Shown in pieces: positions 10,205 through 20,138 of a DNA stretch of 64,000 nt. The stretch spans positions 5,676,001 to 5,740,000 of the forward strand of contig JASKMD010000007.1 of assembly GCA_030144725.1 (NCBI GenBank), given 5' to 3'. Source of the stretch: Haematococcus lacustris. Its lineage: Eukaryota > Chlorophyta > Chlorophyceae > Chlamydomonadales > Haematococcaceae. Positions within the stretch are counted from its first letter, which is position 1, and every line of letters begins with the position of its first letter. The position numbers were made by a program, and so were the translations under genes. Under the pieces are notes generated by a model. The model was given only the letters and a program-made list of their open reading frames with translations. It searched no databases and had not been told where the DNA came from.

Positions 10205-12400
10205 ATGTCCGGGGCGCCCTGCCATCTTTCGCGGACATTCCTGAGGCGCATCGGGCTTGCACTTGCACCGTCACCAGCACGACACTCTCAGTCTAGCTGG
10301 AAGAGAGCAGCTGATGCCGAGGTCAAGGCATCCTTGAGTCAGGCATCTGCATCTGCACAACCCGGTCATGGAGTGCTGTGGGGTAAGATAAGCCATCCAG
10401 CTGCAGCATGTACATACGTACGCAAACCCTAAGGCTGTGCCCACTGCCTCGCAGCTCACTCAAAACATGTCCATGCTGTGGCGGTGGATGAAGCTGAGGA
10501 GCTGTATCTGTCACTGTCACAGAGGACCAACGAGCAGCATGTGCTGCTGGTGCTGTACTCGCCAACATGCCCACATTGTCAAACGATTGAAGGAGAGGTA
10601 TGCTACACTGCACGCAAAGACTATTCACACGAGCTTGAAGCCTTACCCTGGTTTCCAGTGTTGGCGTGCAGGTTGAGAAGCTAGCTACCGGTCTTGCACA
10701 CGAGCCCTCCCTCTCCATCTGTGCGCTCAGCGCTGACTCTGCAGCTGCCCGTTACTTTGCCAAGGAAGTGCTGGGCCTCACTGCCACACCCAGCTATGTG
10801 CTCTTCCCGAAGGGCTCCAGGTGAGCACTGCGTCATCACACTGCACCAGGTCTCCATGTGACAAATGATAAGTCCTCTGTCATCACATGTATGATGTGTC
10901 CTCTGTCCTAGTCATCGCTGCAACCCATCAACTGCTACTCATGTTTGCTCGTCGCTGACTATACAACAGCGTTGCTGCACAAAGTTTATAAGAAGTCCAC
11001 GCCTAGCTCAACGCATTTCAGGATTTATGGGGCAGTGCTCTGATATGCACTCTGCCATCAACCAGCCGCCTGGCTAAGCCCCCTACACTGGCCCGCTCCC
11101 TGTTGCCTGTCCCTGTGAAGCAAGCCCCCGCATGAGCTGGCTGCAACACACAAGCTGCGTGATGCAAGACCTAGGAGTAAGGACAAGGACCAGGCACCTC
11201 CCAAAGCCTACTAGTCTTGGCCTCGTCTGGGCCCGCTCATGCTAGCAAAGGCACTATCTTTTTGCCTCTCCTGATCCACTCTCCAGGACCTTCTTCAAGT
11301 ACAAGGGACGAGGGCGAGACAGCAGCTCACTCCTCAAATTCCTCAACATGGTGTGCAATCAGAACGAGGACCACATGTGGCAGCTGGCCACGCCTTCAGA
11401 CCTTGCAGGCAGCGCCTCAGCGCACAAGGCAGCGCAGCACTTGTCCATAGCACCGGCGCCTGAGGCCTCGCTGCTGGGCAACCCGCTGCCGGCTACCACC
11501 TCTCTGAACAAGAGTCAGGTGCTGTTCGCCAGCCTGAGCATAGCAGTGGCCGCCACAGCTCTCCTGGTCAAGGTACTGCGTGCCCGCGGCGCCGCCGCCA
11601 CAGCAGAGGCGTTGATGTCTGTGGCCAGCCCTGCGCCTCCTCCCGGCATGGTGGTGGCCATGCGACCCCTGCCCATGCCAGCACCATCACCACCGCAGGC
11701 TGCGGTCCAAACGTCAGGCGAGCCAGTCACACTTGTTAGTGAGGTGGACGCACTGCTGGCACGAGTCAGCATACTGCTGTTGAAACTGATCAAGACACGC
11801 ATTAGCCTGACCGGCTCGGCAGCAGCAACACTGCCACTTGTTGACCCTGGCAGCAGCACCCTGGCCCTTCCACCCGCAGAGGGGTCAGCAGGCATGGCAG
11901 GCAGTCAAGCCACCCCCCCTGGCTCTTCTGCTCCAAACTTGGCAGCATCAGGGAGGGGTGCTGGCAGGGGTGGCAAGCAGTCCAGCGCTGCGCTGCCAGC
12001 CAGTGCAGCCAGCATCACAGCGACTGCGTTGTGGGGTAGTGGCACTGGCGCCCCAACAGCGGAGCCCCAGCCCAGCAATCTTCCAGCCCAGCTGCAGTCA
12101 CAGCAGTTGCAGCGGTTGAATGAACTGCAGCGGCAAGAGCTGGAGGTACTGCAGGGCAGTGATGCGGCACGGTCGACCCAACTGCCGGGCCAGGGCAGTG
12201 AGTCCTTGGTGACGGGGGAGGCCGTCAGCCTGACCCGCCCCCTCAGCGCTGACGAGCTGCTGGGCCTGCTGGAGGAGGAGGGTGCGGATGTGGGCAAGGT
12301 GTTGGAGCGGCTGATGTCCGGCAGTGGCAGCTTGGAGCATGGCAAGCAGCAGCTGCTAGCGGTGGAGAAGCTGTTGACAGGCCCGCTCAGCACAAGCTAG
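10205..12400 (+). CDS. Thioredoxin-fold protein with membrane anchor and long tail
   Basis: Model: join(10205..10382,10455..10597,10672..10820,11287..12400), all GT-AG and in phase, 527 aa. Residues about 75-175 form a thioredoxin-like domain: HVLLVLYSPTCPHCQTIEGE with a CPHC redox site at 98-101, the cis-Pro motif TATPSYVLFPKG (Pro147), and a closing helix SSLLKFLNMV. The pattern resembles the C-terminal domain of plant adenylylsulfate reductase and APR-like proteins, but there is no APS-reductase catalytic domain. A single hydrophobic segment at about 235-255 is followed by a roughly 270-residue Ala/Ser/Gln/Pro-rich tail ending in a short helical region. The first 60 residues are basic and Ser/Ala-rich and could be a targeting peptide. 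Likely a membrane-tethered disulfide or thiol redox protein; compartment unknown. Confidence 0.72.
10384..10411. mobile_element. Short scrap of the Fanzor-like element 5' region
   Basis: About 26 bp in the first intron of the thioredoxin-fold gene are the reverse complement, with one mismatch, of 20147-20172 at the 5' side of the long Fanzor-like copy. It is too long for chance but too short to show how it arrived. Confidence 0.5.
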
Positions 12401-14855
12401 GTGGGACCACCGGCTGGGTGGAGTTATTGGAGGTATCATTCGAATGGATCCTTGGGGGCTGATCCAATATTCGTCAGTCGGGAGGTGCATGGGCTGATCC
12501 TGGCAGTGGGAGTGTCCAGGCGGGCATTGTGTGGCTACACGCAGAAGACAGGCACGGCACGGCTAGCACACAGCACCCTTGGGGGCTCAGGCAACAGGTC
12601 AGGCGCATCCCAAGGCTCAGTGGGGTGCGCACACTCTGCTGGGCACTGTTGAGTGGCAGGTCACTCAGCATGCCTTACTGGACCCTCGCTAAAGGCAAGT
12701 GTTGAAACACTGCAATCACTGAACTGAACTGCGTATGACTATGCAGAAGTGGAGGGCCTCTGTAAGCTTAGCTCTGCTTTGCAGTTACTGCGGTACTGCA
12801 TGGCCTCGAACGTCTCGTGTCGATAGGATTGTCGATCACGTTCGCAATGGCAGTCCTAAGACCCTGCTGCATGTTGTATAAAAGAGTTGTTCTGAAGGGT
12901 CCTGAGCACAAGGGTGCAGTTATTGTGGCCCATCTCTTGCAGCACACCACTGCAGGACAGAGTGTCACATATCCGTTGAGGGAGTTATAAAGTCCGCGTC
13001 ACAGCTGCGAGTCAGGGTACTTACAGTCAATGCAAACAAGGAGGCAAGCTATCATGACCAACGCCACGCAGGTTAGGCCCTCCCACCTAGGCATGCGGCC
13101 ATCATGGCTAGCAAGCCAGTCTAACTGCACCACCGGCCGCCACATTACGCAACAAACCTTCATAGGCCATGTCTTGCAGAAAGGCTGTACAATATGCGAC
13201 CAATAAGGGTGCAAGGACAAAGGAAAACAGGGAACAGGCACAATTTTCGTCAAAATCCAAACCGTCATAGAGGCCCCTGTCACCCTACTTCACTACAAGC
13301 TCTTTATTGAGCCTACCATAATGAAATACCTCATGCCGGCCCCTCGTGTTGCTTATTGTAGTGGCAGGCTGCATCACGACACATTTGAGCCATCAGATCA
13401 CCAGGATCCGACTAGCCTCCCCTATACCTCCATGGGTGTGGGCTGCCCAGCTCACACTTCACACCACCAACGTCACACCATATCACACCACACGGTAAGC
13501 TGTCTATCTACCGTGCTGCACACGGCGCCACAAAGGCGTCATCATACAGCTTGCATTGCCCATGCATCACCCAGCCAGCTGCAGCCAGCATGCCACCATG
13601 AGCACTGCAGCTGCTACAACCACTGCTGAGCTGGCCTGCCTGAGGCTGGCCTAGTCAGGGCCCGGCCTAGACCTACCTAGCGCCCTGATCCGTCCCAGCT
13701 GTTTTGTGAGAGTGGCAGCGGCTGAGATCACCACCTGCCTGGCAGCTTCCCAGCAACTGCTACGTTTGTCGTGGGGCTTGACCCTGTTCCTAGAAATTGC
13801 CAACGTCTTCTGCTGATAAATCAGGGCACATACACCTTACTGCATGGCATGTAGGGCCAGGAGAGTGCATGCAATGCCAGAGGAGTTGCAGCTAACTCAT
13901 GATGCCCGGTCAAAACCTGGAGTTTTTATGGCTACCCGTATCACAAACCCTTACCCTTGCACCCTTACCATGGACCCCACCCTACCCTGCTGCTTAAGCT
14001 TTCAGCTTCTGTTGCCCCTGGACTGGGGGGCAGCAGTGGGTCTGTGTGGCCAGCACTCTGCAGTCCACTGGGTCCACCAGCCATCAGGCACCTGCTGCCC
14101 ATCTGAGGCGGCGCTGCCCATGAGTCCAGGAACAACGAAATTGTTGTGTGTGTGCTGCCCATGAATCGAGGGACTTATTATTGTGCTGCCCATGGCTCAA
14201 GGGGACAAAGGCATCGACTCAAAACATGTGGAAGAGCGCCTGCTGCTCTGCTGACAGGGGTTTGCGGCGAGGTCGGCATTTCATGGCGGCTGGGGTGGCC
14301 GCCGCGGCTGGCTTGCCTGTGGTGTTCTGCCGCTGCTCCTGGCCCTGCACCTGCTGCTGCCCTTGGCAGCTGTGGCCCACCTGGTGGTCAGTGGTAGCCA
14401 GGCCCTCCACCGGCCCCTTGGTGCTGGGCTGCCTCGTTGCTCCTCCACTGCTGACAGGGTGGCGGGTGGGGAGGATGACAGGGGCAGGGATGGCGTTGCC
14501 CTGGTGATGGAGTGCTGAGGGGGCTGAGGGGACTACAGCAGCAGTGGCTGAGGGCCTGGGCTGTGGCCTGATCTTGGGGTTGCAGTCACCACACTCCCTG
14601 AAGACAACACGACCCCGGTAGCAGCATATAGGTGATCAACATCAGAGGTGGCATCAGTAGCAGCAAGGGCCAGAGCAACAGCGCAAAGAGCAGCAGCAGC
14701 ACCTACTACCGCGCATTCACCACCAGCACCATCACCCCCTGTCACCATGACCATACCACCATCACCATCATGAGCACCTCAGTTCTTGATATCATAGGCA
14801 CTGGTAGCTCCCCAGCCAACAGCATCACAATAGCTTGCAGCTCCACCCATACCAC
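12401..14855. other. Intergenic region, no supported gene
   Basis: No phase-consistent exon chain or motif is seen. A TGTAA at 12761, 361 nt after the stop at 12400, matches the usual green-algal polyadenylation signal. A degenerate tandem repeat of about 40 bp (GCTGCCCATGA-type units) occupies 14108-14193. Minus-strand open frames at 14219-14410 (Gln-rich) and 14533-14754 could be extra 3' exons of the LRR gene, but nothing proves it. Confidence 0.4.
12761..12765 (+). other. Candidate polyadenylation signal TGTAA
   Basis: TGTAA lies 361 nt downstream of the stop of the thioredoxin-fold gene. The motif is the common signal in volvocine and related algae, but a pentamer is frequent by chance. 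Confidence 0.3.
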
Positions 14856-17800
14856 TCACCAAGGAGGAGGGTGCTGCCACCTCTGCGCCGCCAGTGTGTG
14901 GGCTGCCACAGCGAAGCAGTCCCTGCTGCTCTGACTGTCGCTGCTGCTGCCCCCCTGGCTGCTGCCAGCGCTGCCTGGGCTGACCCTGCCTCCCCCCACC
15001 TGGCACTGCTCACTGCATGAGCTGCTGTCCGACATATCTATGGAGTTGTGACCACGGCCGCCACCTACCCCGCTGACCTCACTCTGACACAGCCCCTGTC
15101 TCGGGCTATCGCTCCTGATGCACACGTCCATCACATGCATGGCTCCGAGAGCAAAGGCAGTGACCGCAGTGCAGCCGCTGTCCGCATCCACGTTCGCAGT
15201 GGTGGTGGTGGCCACAGCAGGGGGAGGGGGTGCGGCCTTTCCATGTGTGACCAGAGGGTGGGCAGAAAGTGTGACGTCACGCTGGGTGCTGGCGGCCCGC
15301 CTGCTAGGAGCTTGGTCGGCTTCCTCCCTGACCCTGGACTGCTTTTGTCGCCCTGATCCTGAGCAGGGCCCGGACCCTGGCCCAGCCCCTGCCACAGCCG
15401 CCTGCCCTGCCGCAAGCCATGCCTGCAAGTCACCTGCTGACCCTGGGCCGCTCCTGCCCTCAGCATCCAGATCTGTGTGCGCATTGACCAGTGACAATGC
15501 AAGGCGATGCGCCCATCCCTGCCGCTGCTGCGGCGGCGGCGGCCTTGCGAGCTGCGCATCGTGTATGGTGGCCACCCCGTCCACCTCCCAGCTGTCGGAC
15601 CCCGCCCCCAGCACTGGTTGCACTGAGACCTTGCCAACCCCGTCCCATACCCTGGCTGCGCAAGGCTGGTGAGGTTGGGAGGGGTTCGGTGGGGTGGGGG
15701 CATTTGGGGGAGAAGGGGGGCAGCCAGCCCACCCTCCTAACCTGCTGTGCCCATCCAGCTGCTGACTGTCCCTGTCTGACGGCCCCTCCCCACGGGCCTC
15801 TGCCAGCAGGGTTGGGCAGAACTCCAGGTGAGACTGGGGCTGGGCCAGGGAGGCTGGGGGGCTGCCCCGGCTGCCATGCTGGCCTGCAGGAGCCAGCTCT
15901 GGGTCACTGACCTGACCCCCAGTGCTGGGCTGGTCCAGGGGGGAGGCATCCAGGCAGGGGCGGAGGTACACATGGGCAGGGAAGCGGCGACCTACTCTGC
16001 GAGGCCCCAGGCCAGGGCGGGGCCCAAGGGGAGTGAGGTTCACACCCCCAGGGGGGTCACTTTCACACACCATGGGTTCAGGCGCCAGCCCCAGCCCCTG
16101 CTGCTCTCCCTGATCCTGACCTTGGTCTTGGAGCCCCTGGCCCAGGCCCAGTTGCCCCTCCGCATCGCCCGAAGCCTCCCAACACACCGCCTTGGGCAGC
16201 ATTGCGTAGACCTCAGCCGGGAAGCGTGTCCCTAAACGCTTTGGAGCCCCACCCCCCTTGCCTTCCGCTGCCCCAGCCCCACTTCCACCCTTGTTGGTGC
16301 TGCTGCTGCCGCGCACCTCATCGGCCCCACTGCCCTTGGCTGCACCCTGTTGACCCTGCGGCTGCCTGGCTGCCAGCTGCAAGCTCACCAGCTCCAGCCG
16401 GCACTTGAGGCTGGGGTCTGTGAGTCGGCAGGCAGCTGCTCGGAAGCTGCTGAGCCGGGGATGGGCGGCTGCTGGGCCCAGCAAGGCCAGGGCTCCAGAG
16501 TTGTGCAGCCGGTTGCCGTCCAGGATGAGGGTGTGCAGGGCGGGGCAGGCGGGCAGCAGGGCGGCTAGACACAGGGCACCTGGGAACAGGACAGGGTGTA
16601 GGGAGGGAGGGTGGCTGGGGGGCAGGCAGGGCTGGCTGAGCAGGGCAGCACCGACTTGTGACACAGCATGGCGGGGGAGCAAGGGCATGGGTGTGGTGGG
16701 GCGGGGCAGGTGGGGAGACTAGTCACCGCACTCCCTTCCTGGCTCAGCAGGGGTGCTCAGGGCGGTCAAGAAAAGGTCAAAGTGCGTGTGTTGACAGCTC
16801 AACAGGCTAAGCGTTCTGCTCACACCAACCCTGGCTGCTCACCTGCCTCCCCTACACCATTTTCGGCCAGGTCCAGGAGCTGCAGTTGTGCCGCTACCAG
16901 CGCTGTCACCCTCGGGCTTGTGATGCCCAGGGGCAATGGGCAGGGCAGGGTTCCCTCAAGCGCCTCTGCTGCCTCCCCCACCCCCAACGCTGCCTCCCCT
17001 GCTCTCATATGCCCCTCCCCACCACGCATGTGCCCCAGCTTCAGCTGATGGCCCACCGCAGCTGTAGGAGTAACAGCAGCAGGAGCAGCAGCAGCAGCAG
17101 CATGAGGAAGTGCTTCAGTACCAGGAGCAGGGCGGCCTAAGGCTTCCCTCCCTCCCCCTGCTTGCAGTGCGTCCTCCTCCTCTGCCTGTGCTGTTGCCTG
17201 GCAGCCCATGAGCTGCGCACACAGCAGCTGCACACCCACATCCCCCAGCTGGTTACGGCCCAGGCTCAGCTGCTGTAAGGAGGCAGTCCAAGGCAGAGCT
17301 GCCAGCCCTGGCGGCAGATCCCGCCCCTTGACCCAATTAGCCTCACACGCCAGGTGGCGGAGACAGCACTGCCCCACATCTGCTCCTGCTTGTCCCTGTT
17401 CCACCAGCTTGTCCCTACCGGGGCTACAGGTGGCTGACACCACTGTCTGACCTGCTGCTGGGCCGGGCCCCACCTGACCAGCAGCTGCAGGCCCTGCTGC
17501 TGTGGCCCCACCCAGCCCAGTGCCCAGGAGCAGCAGCCCCCTGCTGGCCAGCAGCCCCAGGCCCGGCCACAGGGCAGCGTCCAGGTCACATGCGTCTGGG
17601 GAGGTGCCGGAGGGCAAGGCCAGCGGGGCAGGGCGGCCAGCCAGCACGTGGCTCAGCGCTACCCAGCCCCCAGCACCCATGCTGTTTTGCCCCAGCAGCA
17701 GCTGCTCCAGGCAGCAGGATGACCCCCCCGGGGACCCAGGCAGCTGCAGCAGAGCAGCTGCCACGCAGCTGGCCCCCAGCGGCCCTATGCTGCAGCCTGC

Positions 17801-19006
17801 CATGTCCAGGAGCTTTAGACTGGTGTTGGGCAGCAGGCTGCAGGCCAGCAGCACAGCGCCTGAGTCACCCAGCCGGGTATTGCCTGCCAGGCGGAGGGAG
17901 TGAAGGGCGCAGGAGGGGGAGGCCAGCAGACCAGCAAGGGCTGCCGCCCCCTGGGGCCCCAACCCACAGTCACTCAGGTCCAGGCTGGTGAGGTGGAGGA
18001 GTGCGGTGGGGCGTGGCAGCAGGGCAGCTGGGTGTGAATATGCAGGAGGCCAGGCAGAGGGGGTGAGTGGCGCAGGGCTGTGGGGCTGGGTGGGGAGGTG
18101 AGGGGTGTGAGAGGCAGGGGAGACTGAGGGTGGCGCTGGGAGAAGGTGGGTAAGGGTAAGGCAGGAGCCCCCAGAGCCACTGTTACACGTCCCTCCTATG
18201 CCCAGGATCGGGGTCCCTGGCGCTTGCCCCTCCGCCACCTTCACTGCTGTAGTCCGATTAAGAGCTAAGGGCGGCAGGGCGGGGGGCTGCAGGGCGAAGG
18301 CTGTGCTGAGCACTGAGTCTGGGTCTGTCAGGCTACACTGGGGGGCGTGCAGGGCCAGCAGGCTACAGCAGGCAGCCAGTGCGGAGGCAGCAGAGGGGCC
18401 CAGCTGGCAGTGAGCCAAGGTTAGGGACAGCAGCGGAGCAGGGTGGGGCGAATCTGAGGTGGCAGGGCGAGCCCGAGCATGACTTGGTGCTGGAGTTGCT
18501 TCAAGACAGGCCTCGTGACAGCTGGCTTCACTGCCAAGTCTATCCCTCCCCTCCCACTGGCTGCAGGGCGCGCCATCTGCTGGACCGTCGCCCCTGTGTC
18601 CATGCGTGCTGCTCACGTGCTGTTGGGCAGCAGCTAGGGGCTGCAATACTGCCGCAAGGTCAGGGGCGCTGAGCTGGTTCAGGCTGAGGTGCGTGATGGA
18701 GGAGGTGCGGGAAGCTAGAGCCTGGCCCAGCTGTCGAGCTGCTGAGCTGTTTTGGCAGTGACCAATGGTCAGGTGCGTGAGCCGGCATGACGCAGTGTGC
18801 AGAAACCTGACCAAGGCAGGGGCGCCTTGGACCTCATCTAGCTCGAAGATCTCCAGGTGATGAAGCTGACCAGGAGGGCAGTACGAGAGGGTCTTCAGCA
18901 GCTCGACCGTGTGTATACCGGTGTTGTGGAATAGTCTCACATGGGAAACCGGGCTATCTGGGCTAGATAAGCTGGCAAGGATGTCCTTAAACCTGGTATC
19001 GCTCAA
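14856..19006 (-). CDS. Leucine-rich-repeat protein, RI/NLRC-like repeats
   Basis: Model: complement(join(14856..16579,16843..19006)), one GT-AG intron with matching phase, 1295 aa. The N-terminus starts MSDTRFKDILASLSS. Residues from about 60 to 760 carry repeated ribonuclease-inhibitor-type LRR units such as LTSLDLSDCGLGPQGAAALA, LKLLDMAGCSIGPLGASCV, LQQLSLGRNQLGDVGVQLL and, after the intron, LHTLILDGNRLHNSGALALL. Pro/Gly/Ala-rich inserts separate the units. The last 500 residues are low-complexity (Gly, Gln, Ser, Pro) with no domain I recognise. There is no kinase, NB-ARC or signal peptide, so a cytosolic or nuclear protein-binding scaffold is the most that can be said. A GTGAGT just before the stop leaves open a further 3' exon. 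Confidence 0.75.
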
Positions 19007-20138
19007 AAACAGCCCGGATAGCTCCTGAATAGCGACAGGCAGGAGGTGTATTGTCCATCTGTCAGCCTCTGAACCCTAAAGCTTTCCTAATACTCCAAGA
19101 TGCAACTGCGTCTGTCAGACGAAGTCTGCAAGCCCACGTGGGGATCAGACCTTTCGCATTGGACCGCAACCTTGGAGTTACAGCTGCCAGCTGTGCGTCT
19201 CACGCAAGAAAGGCGAGTTCTACCTGCCAGCGCAAAAAGGACCCGCAGGGTTTACTTTCAAACGCGGTCTTGCTGGGCCTTCTGCCCTCAGCTATGAGTT
19301 ACGGCGTTGCGGCACACACCTAGGTGTGGCGGCTTAAGTAATTGCAGGGTTTACTGATATCGCTTTGAACTGTAGAAGCGGGTACGCTTACTTTGCTTAC
19401 TTTGCTTCGTCCGGTGCTTCGCTCTTTCGCCCCCGCCACGTCACTCCCATGGCGGTGCGGCCGCAGTTCCAAATGTTTTGCATGCCATCATTACTCATGC
19501 CATTTGGCGTGTCGTGCACATCAAATCAAGGTAAAGTGGCGCTGAGCTAGGCGGTGAAACACCAGTGACAGTACCTACTGGAGCTGCATTTTGAATGGCC
19601 GCAAAATCCACTGTTGCTGCGGGAGCCACCCCTCTGCACTACTGCCTGACCCCGCAATGAGCGACTAGTCCGTTTGGCATGACAGACATGCACTTATGCA
19701 AGCGGACACGGCACTGTTGTGCTGTATGCTGCAAATCCAGCTGGTTGCGGCCCACCAGGCTCAGCTGCTGTAAGGGGTAAGACCCCATCAATCGCACCAC
19801 CGCCCATCAATTGCCAACACGCACCCTTATCCTACGCCCTGTCCCGTGTGCTCGTAGGATGCGGAGGTCGATGGGTCAGGCCGTGCTGAAGCCGTGCTGT
19901 TGGAGTCCAAAGCTAGGAGTACCCAAGAAGCTCCAAGAGGCTGCGAGACCGAGCACCCTAGGCCAGCACAGCATGTGTTCATGCCATAATAGATTGCCCA
20001 GCCTGTAGTGGGTTGGGGCAGTGAATCCGGTAGTGGTACCGGATGCTTGCTGCATGCAAACAGTTCGGGCAACAGATAACACAGCCCCTGCCCTGTAGTA
20101 ATTGTAGGGGAACAACTGTGCTGTAAGGGGGAAGTGCA
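19007..20138. other. Intergenic, with an LRR-gene relic
   Basis: This is the upstream region of the LRR gene. At 19738-19777 a 36-nt match to 17246-17281 of that gene, with one substitution and a 3-nt insertion, lies in the same orientation; it is a scrap of a duplicated repeat unit. Nothing else is recognised. Confidence 0.4.

Noticed and set aside
15131..15703. Alternative long frames on both strands inside the LRR gene
   Set aside because: They overlap the LRR frame, which alone shows repeat periodicity and a phase-matched intron.
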